Shown piece after piece: positions 1 to 7,499 of a stretch of 55,455 bases of DNA (positions are counted from its first letter, which is position 1; the number at the start of each line of letters is the position of its first letter). The stretch is from positions 1 through 55,455 of the forward strand of contig CACXJE010000018.1 in NCBI GenBank assembly GCA_902767915.1, in the 5' to 3' direction. The position numbers and the translations under genes were made by a program. Below the pieces are notes generated by a model. The model searched no databases and was not told the origin of the DNA. It saw only the letters and a program-made list of their open reading frames with translations. The DNA comes from Oscillospiraceae bacterium. GTDB taxonomy: Bacteria > Bacillota > Clostridia > Oscillospirales > Oscillospiraceae.

Positions 1-4
1 GATT

Positions 5-1213
5 ATGCAGTACACCAGCCAGGACGTTCAGAGCTTTGTGGCCGAGGAGGACGTTCGCTTTATCCACCTGGCCTTTTGTGACGTGTTCGGGCGGCAGAAA
101 AACATCGCCATTTTGCCCTCGGAGCTGCCCAGGGCTTTTTCCTATGGGATCGCCATCGATGCCTCCGCCATTCGCGGCTTTGGCGGCCAGGTGCACTCAG
201 ATCTGTTCCTGCACCCGCTGCCTCAGACTCTCACCCTGCTGCCCTGGCGGCCGGAGCAGGGGAAGCTGGTGCAGATGCATTGCAGGGTCAGCAATCCGGA
301 CGGAAGCCCCTTTGAGAATGACACCCGCAGTCTTCTGATCCGGGCTGTGGAGGAAGCCGGCGCCAGGGGCCTGCGCTTCTCCTTCGGCGCGGAGCTGGAA
401 TTTTACCTGTTCTGCCTGGATGATCAGGGCAATCAGACCCGCATCCCCGTGGATCAGGCGTCCTATATGGACAGCGCCCCGGACGACCGGGGGGAGGGCG
501 TCCGGCGGGAGATCTGTATGATGCTGCAGGAGCTTGGCATCCAGCCGGAGGGGGCCCACCACGAGGAGGGACCCGGCCAGAATGAGATCGACTTCCGCTA
601 TTCCGACGCGCTGTCCGCCGCGGACAACGCCATGGCCTTCCGCAGAGTGGTCAAAACCGTGGCAGCCAGAAACGGACTGTGGGCGGACTTCTCTCCCAGG
701 CCTCTGGAGAATGCCCCGGGCAGCGGCTTTCACATCAACATTTCGGTGCAGTCCGCCACGGGTGAGGATCTGCTTGGGCCCATGATCGCGGGCATTCTCC
801 GTCACATCGGGGAAATCACCGTATTTCTCAACCCGCTGGAGGGCTCCTATACCCGTCTGGGCCGGGACAAGGCGCCGCGGTTTATCAGCTGGTCGGCCCA
901 GAACCGCTCCCAGCTGATCCGGGTTCCCGCCGCGGAGGGCGAATTCCGGCGGGCGGAGCTGCGCTCTCCGGACCCGGCGGCAAACCCCTATCTGGCCTAC
1001 GCCCTGCTGATCTGGGCCGCCATGGACGGAATTGCAAGGAAGCTGCCCCTGCCTCCTGCCGCGGATCTGAATCTGTTTACCGCAGATGAGTCGACCCAGG
1101 CGCGGTTTGCCCGGCTGCCGGAATCCAAGGAGGCCGCCGCAGCGCTGGCTGCCTCCAGCGACTTTTTGAGAGCCCATTTGCCCCGGACGTTGATCGACAG
1201 CTATTGTCTTTGA
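5..1213 (+). CDS. glnA: Glutamine synthetase, short form
   Basis: Makes glutamine from glutamate, ammonia and ATP in the cytoplasm. The 402-residue protein has an N-terminal beta-grasp domain (about 1-100) and a catalytic domain with the metal and glutamate ligands in GAELEF (E130, E132), HEEGPGQNEIDF (about 186-197), GFHINIS (H243) and ELRSPDPAANPYL (about 318-330). It is shorter than the usual 440-470 residues, and the NLYxLP adenylylation loop of enterobacterial enzymes is not recognisable. The N-terminus aligns with family starts although only four bases lie upstream, so the gene appears complete. The next gene encodes an ANTAR regulator 30 bp downstream; ANTAR proteins commonly accompany glutamine metabolism genes in clostridia, which suggests nitrogen-responsive antitermination. 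Confidence 0.95.
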   Translation: MQYTSQDVQSFVAEEDVRFIHLAFCDVFGRQKNIAILPSELPRAFSYGIAIDASAIRGFGGQVHSDLFLHPLPQTLTLLPWRPEQGKLVQMHCRVSNPDGSPFENDTRSLLIRAVEEAGARGLRFSFGAELEFYLFCLDDQGNQTRIPVDQASYMDSAPDDRGEGVRREICMMLQELGIQPEGAHHEEGPGQNEIDFRYSDALSAADNAMAFRRVVKTVAARNGLWADFSPRPLENAPGSGFHINISVQSATGEDLLGPMIAGILRHIGEITVFLNPLEGSYTRLGRDKAPRFISWSAQNRSQLIRVPAAEGEFRRAELRSPDPAANPYLAYALLIWAAMDGIARKLPLPPAADLNLFTADESTQARFARLPESKEAAAALAASSDFLRAHLPRTLIDSYCL

Positions 1214-1243
1214 GATGGAGAACGCAGAAAAGGGGGTGACGCG

Positions 1244-1828
1244 GTGCTCTTTCCAAGTCAATGCTACAGCCTGCTGCTGGTCTCCTGCTCGGAGCGGTTC
1301 AACGAAACGGTTCTCGGCCTTTGCAAGCCATATTGCGATCCCATCCGCGTGGTCCCCTCTGTGAACGCGGCAAAGCGTGCGGTTCTGGACCAGAGCTATG
1401 ACCTGGTGCTGCTCAACGCGCCTCTGCCCGACGGGCAGGGGATGGACCTGGCCGCGGAGCTTTCCGCCGGGCGGCAGACCATCTGCCTGCTGCTTCTGCG
1501 GGCCCAGGAGTTCAAGCTGCTGCAGAGCCGGGCGGAGGAACAGGGTGTTTTCACCCTTGAAAAGCCCACCACACCCCGGACGCTGGAGACCGCGATTCAC
1601 TGGATGCTCACGGCTCGACAGCGCCTGCGCCGTTTGGAGCAGAAAACCCAGAGCCTGGAGGAGAAAATGCAGGAGATCCGCATCGTCAACCGCGCCAAGT
1701 GGCTGTTGATCGGCCAACTGGGGATGACGGAGGCCGACGCCCACCGCTATCTGGAAAAGCAGGCCATGGACCGCTGTGTCTCCCGCCGCACAATCGCCGA
1801 GGAGATCATCCGGATTTACGATGCGTAA
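1244..1828 (+). CDS. ANTAR-domain antiterminator with degenerate receiver
   Basis: The 194-residue protein has a receiver-like half (about 1-115), a coiled-coil linker (about 122-145) and a C-terminal ANTAR domain (about 140-194, with NRAKWLL and the final AEEIIRIYD helix). ANTAR domains bind paired RNA hairpins and prevent transcription termination. The GTG start is chosen because a purine-rich ribosome binding site (AAAAGGGGGTGA) lies just upstream. The receiver is unusual: the phosphoacceptor position in YDLVLLNAP is Asn58 rather than Asp, and the usual N-terminal acidic pair is missing, although the Lys of EKP (K107) is kept. It probably does not signal by ordinary phosphorylation. Its place after glutamine synthetase suggests it controls that or other nitrogen genes. 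Confidence 0.9.
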   Translation: MLFPSQCYSLLLVSCSERFNETVLGLCKPYCDPIRVVPSVNAAKRAVLDQSYDLVLLNAPLPDGQGMDLAAELSAGRQTICLLLLRAQEFKLLQSRAEEQGVFTLEKPTTPRTLETAIHWMLTARQRLRRLEQKTQSLEEKMQEIRIVNRAKWLLIGQLGMTEADAHRYLEKQAMDRCVSRRTIAEEIIRIYDA

Positions 1829-1853
1829 CCATGTGTACAGGTATTCTTGCTTA

Positions 1854-1920
1854 CAGGAGAAAACCAGACCGCGCAAGCTGAGTATGCGGATCTGGTTCTC
1901 CTGGTAGACATTTTTCTTTG
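1854..1920 (+). terminator. Rho-independent terminator of the glnA-ANTAR pair
   Basis: A long hairpin pairs CAGGAG..AACCAGA..CCGC with GCGG..TCTGGTT..CTCCTG and is followed by a T-rich run (TTTTTCTTT). It lies 25 bp after the ANTAR gene stop. Confidence 0.8.
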
Positions 1921-2101
1921 CAACAGCAGAGCTTCTAACACCTGTCTAACACTTTTCCAAAAATTCAAAAAAATCGTTTTCCCGGTCATAACGAGTGATT
2001 TAATACAAAAGTGCTGAAATCCCTTGTTTTTACTGGAAAAATCGTGTATTCTATGGGCTGTAAAGCAACTGTAAGGGACGTCCTGTTACGGCTCAAGAAC
2101 A

Positions 2102-2147
2102 AATGGGGTTCAAGAGGCCGCTGGTTCGAATCCAGTCACTCGGACCA
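2102..2147 (+). pseudogene. 3' half of a tRNA-Pro(GGG) gene, attachment-site-like remnant
   Basis: The sequence begins in the anticodon loop (ATGGGGT, anticodon GGG), then gives the 3' anticodon stem TCAAG, a variable loop, a T arm with GGTTCGAATCC and the 3' acceptor strand CACTCGG-A-CCA. No matching 5' half is present: there is no D arm, and the expected acceptor strand CCGAGTG and anticodon stem CTTGA are absent at the right distance. A tRNA cut at the anticodon loop with an encoded CCA is the typical footprint of integrase-mediated insertion or excision at a tRNA gene. The whole tRNA-Pro gene is not in this window. Confidence 0.75.
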
Positions 2148-2149
2148 AA

Positions 2150-2179
2150 ATCGGGACAGTCCTAAAGGGCTGCCCCGAT
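2150..2179 (+). terminator. Hairpin after the tRNA-Pro remnant
   Basis: ATCGGG-CAG-CC pairs with GG-CTG-CCCGAT around a TAAA loop, directly after the CCA end. The following sequence (ATTTCATATT) is only moderately T-rich. It was probably the terminator of the original tRNA gene. Confidence 0.6.
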
Positions 2180-2293
2180 ATTTCATATTATGGCAAATCT
2201 CACACCGCCTTTTTGGGGTTTCAATCCTGTAGGTTAGTGGGCCTTTGCGAAAAATGTTGGAATCATAAAGAGCGGCGTCGGAACGGTGAACAT

Positions 2294-2340
2294 CGGCATT
2301 GTGAAATATATGGTGGAGCAATGCCGTAATTTGTTTTTTT
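2294..2340 (+). terminator. Terminator-like hairpin in the leader of the CARF nuclease gene
   Basis: Perfect 8-bp arms CGGCATTG and CAATGCCG enclose a 17-nt loop and are followed by TAATTTGTTTTTTT, ending 15 bp before the start codon at 2355. It could end an upstream transcript or act as an attenuator for the nuclease gene. The rest of the 1921-2354 stretch holds only the tRNA-Pro remnant and its hairpin; I see no gene there. Confidence 0.5.
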
Positions 2341-2354
2341 GATATGGTGATAGA

Positions 2355-3542
2355 ATGGAGACATTGATAGAACTCTATGACGACAGGCCCCTGGAAAACG
2401 TCCTTGGGGTGGAGACCTTTCATCCCCGGCGGGTGGTCTATGTCTGCCCGGATTCCGCGTTTCAGGATCGGCGACTGGGGGAGAAACTCAAAACCTATTT
2501 CAAGCACCGGGAAATGGACGTCCATGTGATTCTGGAGCGTACCAGCGTCTATGATGCGGAGTCAGTTCTTCAGGTGCTGAGGAAGATTGTGACCCAATAT
2601 CCGGATTGTGCCATTGACATTACCGGAGGGACCGATGCCGTGCTGTTTGCCGCCGGAAGGTTGAGCGCAGAGATACCGGTGCCGATTTTTACCTACAGCC
2701 GCCGCAAGAATTGCTTCTTTGATATCCGTCACGCTTCCTTCGCGGATCGTGTGGGCTGTGACGTTTGTTATTCTGTGGAGGATCTGTTCGTCATGGCCGG
2801 CGGGTCTATGCGCCCGGGCCGTGTGGATCGGTCTGCCCTGCAGGGCGGCCTGGCGTTTGTGGAGCCGTTTTTTAAGATTTATCTGCAAAACCGCAGGCAG
2901 TGGCCGAAGATCGTCACATATATTCAAAGAATCTCAGCTTCCCAAGCAGAGAACCAGAGCCTGATTGCACAGGGAGCGTTCGTGGTAAAAGGGGAGCGGG
3001 GCGCCCGCGTTTCCGCACCGACGGAGGTGCTCCGTGAGCTGGAACAGATCGGAATGATCCGGGAGCTGTCGATTCAGGAGGGAGAATCCGTTCAATTTAC
3101 CTTCAGCAAGGAAGCCTACAGAGGCTTTTTGCGGGACGTGGGCAGCGTTCTGGAGCTCTACGTGTACAAAACCTGTCTCGATCTGGAGGCTTTTCAGGAT
3201 GTTTGCCTGAGCGCCGTGGTGGACTGGGAGGGAACCGCAGGCAGAAACGCGGTTTCCAACGAGCTGGATGTGGTTTGCACCAAGGGTGTGGAGCCGGTGT
3301 TTATCAGCTGCAAGACCTGTGATGTGAAAACGGAAGCGCTGAACGAGCTTGCCATCCTTCGAGACCGGTTTGGCGGCCAGATGGCACGGGCAGTCATCGT
3401 GACCGCCGAACGGGGCACAGCAGCCATGCGCAACCGGGCCTCTGAGCTGAATATCGAAGTGATTGATCTGAATGATCTGACTAAGGATCGGATTGCCCAG
3501 CGCCTGCGCAGAATCCTCCAAAAACAGAATCGAAAAGACTGA
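2355..3542 (+). CDS. Card1/Can2-like CARF-nuclease (DUF1887 family)
   Basis: The 395-residue protein has the layout of DUF1887 proteins. An N-terminal CARF-like Rossmann domain carries the nucleotide-binding signature DITGGT (88-93), a middle winged-helix-like part follows, and a PD-(D/E)xK nuclease domain sits at the C-terminus (NELDVV with D305, then PVFISCKT with K320). Characterised relatives such as Card1 and Can2 are switched on by cyclic tetra-adenylate from type III CRISPR systems and cut DNA and RNA. The usual E-x-K acidic residue is Ser318, and the Lys often following TGGT is Asp94. No CRISPR array, cas10 or other cas gene is in the window, so the activator is unknown. It lies alone between a tRNA-Pro remnant and convergent tex. 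Fold assignment is firm; activity is inferred. Confidence 0.8.
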   Translation: METLIELYDDRPLENVLGVETFHPRRVVYVCPDSAFQDRRLGEKLKTYFKHREMDVHVILERTSVYDAESVLQVLRKIVTQYPDCAIDITGGTDAVLFAAGRLSAEIPVPIFTYSRRKNCFFDIRHASFADRVGCDVCYSVEDLFVMAGGSMRPGRVDRSALQGGLAFVEPFFKIYLQNRRQWPKIVTYIQRISASQAENQSLIAQGAFVVKGERGARVSAPTEVLRELEQIGMIRELSIQEGESVQFTFSKEAYRGFLRDVGSVLELYVYKTCLDLEAFQDVCLSAVVDWEGTAGRNAVSNELDVVCTKGVEPVFISCKTCDVKTEALNELAILRDRFGGQMARAVIVTAERGTAAMRNRASELNIEVIDLNDLTKDRIAQRLRRILQKQNRKD

Positions 3543-3550
3543 ACCAAACA

Positions 3551-3583
3551 GGGCCGACGCTCCAAATTGCGGAGCGTCGGCCC
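3551..3583. terminator. Bidirectional terminator between the CARF nuclease gene and tex
   Basis: Perfect 13-bp arms GGGCCGACGCTCC and GGAGCGTCGGCCC lie between two convergent stop codons. T-runs are short on both sides, so termination efficiency is uncertain. Confidence 0.7.
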
Positions 3584-3593
3584 TGAAACTGCC

Positions 3594-5759
3594 TTATGAA
3601 CGATCCGCCTGCTTGATGGACAGGCTGATTCGCTTTTTCTTTTCATCCACACCCAGCACTTTGACCTTCACAACGTCTCCCACGCGAAGGGCTTCGGAGG
3701 GGTGCCGGATAAACCGGTCGGCGATTTCGGAGATGTGCACAAGTCCGTCCTGGTGGACGCCGATGTCCACAAATGCGCCGAAGTCGATGACGTTTCGCAC
3801 GGTTCCGGTCAGACACATGCCGGGCTTGAGATCCTTCATCTCCAGCACGTCTGTCCGGAGAATCGGCTGGGGCAGGGAATCCCGGAGATCCCGTCCCGGC
3901 TTCTGCAGCTCGCTCACTACGTCCTTTAAGGTGGGTATGCCGATCCCCAGGGCTTCGGCAGCCTTTTTTTCTCCGTAGTCATTGAGAGCCTGGTTCAGAT
4001 TTCCGAGCTTTCCGGCCTTAACGTCTGCCAGAGTGTGACCGGTAAGGGAGAGCAGTCCCTCGGCTGCTTGATAGGACTCCGGATGAACAGCGGTGTTGTC
4101 CAGAATGTTTTTGCTTTCCGGGACTCGAAGAAAGCCCGCGCATTGCTGGAAAGCCTTGGGCCCCAGCTTCGGAACCTTTTTCAACTGGGTCCGGGATGTA
4201 AATGCGCCGTTTTCCTCCCGATAGGCAACGATACTTTTTGCCGTGGCGGCGGTCAGACCGGATACCCGCAGCAGCAGAGAAGGAGAGGCTGTGTTCAGAT
4301 CCACACCCACCGCGTTGACGCAGTCCTCCACAACGCCGTCCAGGGCCTGTTCCAGCTGCTTCTGGGGCATGTCGTGTTGATACTGCCCCACGCCGATGGC
4401 CTTGGGTTCGATCTTAACAAGCTCCGCCAGAGGATCCTGGAGCCGTCTTGCAATGGAGACTGCAGACCGGAGGTTGACGTCGAACTGGGGGAATTCCTCT
4501 GCGGCCAAAGGACTTGCGGAGTAGACGGATGCACCTGCCTCGGAGACGATCATATAGCTGACCGAACGGCCGGCCTCTGCCTCGTGCCGGATCAGTTCTA
4601 CGGTCATCTGCTCGGTTTCACGGCTGGCAGTGCCGTTGCCGATGGCGATGTGCTCCACACCGTCCTTCCGGATCAGTCGGGAGAGGGTAGAGATGGCCTC
4701 GTTTTTCTGCCGCTCGCCGTAGGTGGGGTATACAACCGCCGTGTCAAGCACCTTGCCGGTGCCATCCACCACAGCGACCTTGCAGCCCATCCGGTAGCCG
4801 GGATCCAGACCCATTGTGACCTTTCCCTTGACGGGAGGCTGCATCAACAGGGGGCGAAGATTCAGCGCGAATTGCCCGATGGCGCCTTCGCAGGCTTTTT
4901 CCGTGAGGGCGGCTCTCTGCTCCCGTTCCAGAGAGGGGAAGATCAGACGCGCATAGGCGTCCTCCGCTGCCGCCATGACGAACTCGGTTGCGGGGCTGCC
5001 GAACCGAACCACGGCCCGGCGGACGGTCTGCAGCGCAAGCATCGGGTTGAGCTCCAGAGAGACCTTCAAAAGCTTTTCCTTCTCACCCCGGTTGATGGCC
5101 AGGACCTGATAGCCCTGAAGCTTTTGGATGCTCTGGGAAAAGTCGTAATACATGGCGTAAACCGAATCCTCCTCGGTGGCAGTCTCGGAGCGAATCCTCC
5201 CGTTTTCCAAAAGCAGCTTCCGAAGGGCCTTCCGCAGATCGGCGTGGTCGCTGATATCCTCGGCGATGATGTCTGAGGCCCCGGCGAGCGCCTCCTCTAC
5301 AGAGTTCACGCCAAGCTCAGGATTAATGAAGTCCTTGGCGGCCTCGGCGGGTGCAGGACAGGTTTTCTCCTGAGAGAAGAGAAGCTGCGCCAAGGGCTCC
5401 AGGCCCTTCTCCCGTGCAATGGAGGCCCGGGTCCTGCGCTTGGGCCGATAGGGACGGTACAGATCCTCCAATTCGGCAAGGGTTGGCGCGGCGTCCAGAG
5501 AGGCTAAGAGCTCGGGGGTCAGTTTACCCTGCGCCTCAATGGACTTTACGATGGCATCCCGCCGCTCCTGGAGACCGCGAAGATACTGCAGCCGGGTTTC
5601 CAGCGCTCTGAGAGTTGTGTCGTCCATGGAGCCGTGAAGCTCCTTCCGGTAGCGGGCGATAAAGGGAATGGTGTTGCCCTCGTCGAGGAGGGTAACGACG
5701 TTTTCAATGTATTTGGGATTCTGCTTCAGCTCGGAAGCAATCGTAGAAATAATATCCAT
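3594..5759 (-). CDS. tex: Tex family RNA-binding transcription accessory protein
   Basis: The 721-residue cytoplasmic protein has the full Tex layout: an N-terminal helical region (KYIENVVTLLDEGNTIPFIA), a central helical core, a YqgF/RuvC-like domain (MGLDPGYRMGCKVAVVD), helix-hairpin-helix repeats (LNTASPSLLLRVSGL) and a C-terminal S1 RNA-binding domain (FGAFVDIGVHQDGLVHIS). Tex proteins bind nucleic acid and influence transcription and, in some bacteria, toxin gene expression or stress tolerance. I start at ATG 5759, which begins the conserved MDIISTIASEL segment and has a CGAGG ribosome binding site; an 11-codon upstream extension has no family support. It is monocistronic here, convergent with the CARF nuclease and divergent from tRNA-Ala. 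Confidence 0.95.
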   Translation of the reverse strand: MDIISTIASELKQNPKYIENVVTLLDEGNTIPFIARYRKELHGSMDDTTLRALETRLQYLRGLQERRDAIVKSIEAQGKLTPELLASLDAAPTLAELEDLYRPYRPKRRTRASIAREKGLEPLAQLLFSQEKTCPAPAEAAKDFINPELGVNSVEEALAGASDIIAEDISDHADLRKALRKLLLENGRIRSETATEEDSVYAMYYDFSQSIQKLQGYQVLAINRGEKEKLLKVSLELNPMLALQTVRRAVVRFGSPATEFVMAAAEDAYARLIFPSLEREQRAALTEKACEGAIGQFALNLRPLLMQPPVKGKVTMGLDPGYRMGCKVAVVDGTGKVLDTAVVYPTYGERQKNEAISTLSRLIRKDGVEHIAIGNGTASRETEQMTVELIRHEAEAGRSVSYMIVSEAGASVYSASPLAAEEFPQFDVNLRSAVSIARRLQDPLAELVKIEPKAIGVGQYQHDMPQKQLEQALDGVVEDCVNAVGVDLNTASPSLLLRVSGLTAATAKSIVAYREENGAFTSRTQLKKVPKLGPKAFQQCAGFLRVPESKNILDNTAVHPESYQAAEGLLSLTGHTLADVKAGKLGNLNQALNDYGEKKAAEALGIGIPTLKDVVSELQKPGRDLRDSLPQPILRTDVLEMKDLKPGMCLTGTVRNVIDFGAFVDIGVHQDGLVHISEIADRFIRHPSEALRVGDVVKVKVLGVDEKKKRISLSIKQADRS

Positions 5760-5879
5760 AGGAACCTCGGTATGAATTGATTTGCCCGGCAATTATAACC
5801 CGAAACTCGAAAAAAAGCAAGGGCGGTGTGGAGCTGAATAGAACCGTGCAAAAAATATTGGAAAAAACAAAAATAATGC

Positions 5880-5908
5880 TTGCATTCTGAAATGAACTGT
5901 GCTATAAT
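5880..5908 (+). promoter_or_regulatory. Promoter of tRNA-Ala
   Basis: A -35 box TTGCAT and a -10 box TATAAT are separated by exactly 17 bp, ending 12 bp before the tRNA. Confidence 0.85.
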
Positions 5909-5920
5909 AACGGCGTTATC

Positions 5921-5996
<76 letters not shown>

Positions 5997-6000
5997 AAGA

Positions 6001-6030
6001 AAACAGTCATCCGAAAGGATGGCTGTTTTT
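6001..6030 (+). terminator. Terminator of tRNA-Ala
   Basis: AACAG-CATCC pairs with GGATG-CTGTT around a GAAA tetraloop, followed by T residues. Confidence 0.85.
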
Positions 6031-6142
6031 ATTTGGTAAAGCATGATTTCAGGGCCTTTTCTTTTTTTTCGCTTGAGGAGGTCGGAAAACTGATGCTGAA
6101 CATTGTCCGCCTGGGCTGAGGGCTATTTTGAACAAATTTTGA

Positions 6143-6179
6143 TGTAACAATTGACATTACAACAATACTGTGATATAAT
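6143..6179 (+). promoter_or_regulatory. Promoter and candidate operator of the Rrf2-macrodomain-sirtuin module
   Basis: A consensus TTGACA (6151-6156) and TATAAT (6174-6179) are 17 bp apart. A dyad TGTAA (6143-6147) / TTACA (6157-6161) overlaps the -35 box, the right place for autorepression by the Rrf2 protein encoded just downstream. The promoter is seen directly; the operator role is inferred. Confidence 0.75.
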
Positions 6180-6223
6180 GCCTCCATCAAGCGAATGCAA
6201 GGCCATGTCAGGGAGCGCTGTTC

Positions 6224-6664
6224 ATGCAGATTTCCAGCCGATTTACAATTGCGCTGCATATCTTTACCTGTGTAGATGTGTTTCAGAATCAATACAAGGT
6301 TACAAGTGATTTTTTGGCAGGGTCGATCCGCACGAATCCGGTGATCATCCGGAAAATCCTGGCGCAGCTGAAGCACGCCGGTCTGATTTCGGTGGCCAGA
6401 GGCACGGGAGGGATCTCTCTGACGAGAGCGCTTTCGGAAATCTCGTTTTACGATGTGTATGAGGCTGTCGAAGCCGTTGAGGCCGGGAAGCTGTTTCATT
6501 TCCATGAGAGTCCGAATCCCGAATGCCCGGTGGGCAGAAACATTCATAGGCTGCTGGACGAGAAGCTTCTGGCAGTACAGACTGCCATGGAGCAGGAGCT
6601 GCGAAGATATACCCTGTCAGATTTGCGCAGCGAAATGACGGAACTCCTGGACCAGGAGTGCTGA
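6224..6664 (+). CDS. Rrf2 family transcriptional regulator
   Basis: A 146-residue DNA-binding repressor-type protein. The N-terminal winged helix shows the Rrf2 hallmarks SRFTIALHIF and the recognition region NPVIIRKILAQLKHAGLI, followed by the wing VARGTGGISL. Classic iron-sulfur members have three clustered cysteines; here only the Cys of NPECPVG is seen in that region, so it resembles cluster-less YwnA/CymR-like members rather than IscR. It is first in a probable three-gene operon with the macrodomain hydrolase (28 bp downstream) and the sirtuin, so it most likely senses the stress that the ADP-ribosylation module answers. A ribosome binding site AGGGAG precedes the start. Confidence 0.9.
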   Translation: MQISSRFTIALHIFTCVDVFQNQYKVTSDFLAGSIRTNPVIIRKILAQLKHAGLISVARGTGGISLTRALSEISFYDVYEAVEAVEAGKLFHFHESPNPECPVGRNIHRLLDEKLLAVQTAMEQELRRYTLSDLRSEMTELLDQEC

Positions 6665-6692
6665 AGAAACCGGCTTGGAGGAAGGTGGAAGA

Positions 6693-7499
6693 ATGAATCA
6701 GAATATGACGCAGTCGCAGCGGCTGGACTACCTTGTTGAAGCATTCAAGGAGGATTCCCGGCAGTATCGGGATCTGGCGACCCCGGAGGATCCTGCCGGC
6801 AAACGTCGGATCCTGCGGTCGCTGATGAATATTCGGCTGCCGAATGCCCTGGATGAGGAAATCCTGACTGTACAGGATGACTATCTGCGGGAACGAATCC
6901 GGGAGAACGGGATCATTTCCGCATCAGAAATCCCGGTGATCCGGGACGGAATGTCTCTCTGGCAGGGAGATATTACCCGACTGCAGGTGGACGCCATCGT
7001 AAACGCGGCGAATTCTCAGATGCTGGGCTGCTTTGTGCCGATGCACACCTGTATTGACAACTGCATCCACACCTTTGCCGGTGTACAGCTCCGGGCGGAG
7101 TGCAATCGACAGATGACGCTCCTGCGGCGCAAATATGGCCGGGATTATGAGCAGCCCACCGCGGTTCCGATGTTGACGGAGGGCTACAATCTGCCGGCAA
7201 AAAAAGTCGTGCATATTGTTGGCCCGATTGTGCAGGGTAGGCTGACGCCCGCCCATGAGCGTGCATTGGCGGACTGCTATACCAACACCCTGGAGCTCTG
7301 CATGGAAAACGGTTTGCAGACGGTGGCCTTCTGCTGCATCTCCACCGGCGTGTTCCGTTTTCCGAACCAGCGAGCTGCCGAGATCGCGGTGCGGACCGTC
7401 GGCGACTGGCTTTCTGCCCATAAGGGCAAAATCCGGCAGGTGATTTTCAATGTTTTCAAGGATGAGGACAAAGCATATTATGAGAAACTCTTATTCTGA
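6693..7499 (+). CDS. Zinc-containing macrodomain protein-ADP-ribosyl hydrolase
   Basis: A 268-residue cytoplasmic protein predicted to remove ADP-ribose from proteins modified by its partner sirtuin. An N-terminal helical extension (1-85) precedes a macrodomain starting at WQGDITRLQVDAIVNAAN (90-107). The segment GCFVPMHTCIDNCIH (112-126) carries the Cys/His zinc ligands (C113, H118, C120) that mark the Zn-macro class found beside class M sirtuins. ATG 6693 is chosen over an in-frame TTG at 6675 because GAGGAAGGTGG gives it a good ribosome binding site. The 3' end overlaps the sirtuin gene by 20 bp, implying translational coupling. Confidence 0.9.
   Translation: MNQNMTQSQRLDYLVEAFKEDSRQYRDLATPEDPAGKRRILRSLMNIRLPNALDEEILTVQDDYLRERIRENGIISASEIPVIRDGMSLWQGDITRLQVDAIVNAANSQMLGCFVPMHTCIDNCIHTFAGVQLRAECNRQMTLLRRKYGRDYEQPTAVPMLTEGYNLPAKKVVHIVGPIVQGRLTPAHERALADCYTNTLELCMENGLQTVAFCCISTGVFRFPNQRAAEIAVRTVGDWLSAHKGKIRQVIFNVFKDEDKAYYEKLLF

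Noticed and set aside
1980-2147. An intact or intron-containing tRNA-Pro gene
   Set aside because: An ACGAGTG at about 1988 loosely resembles the missing acceptor strand, but no D arm or 5' anticodon stem lies between, and the distance does not suit a known bacterial tRNA intron.
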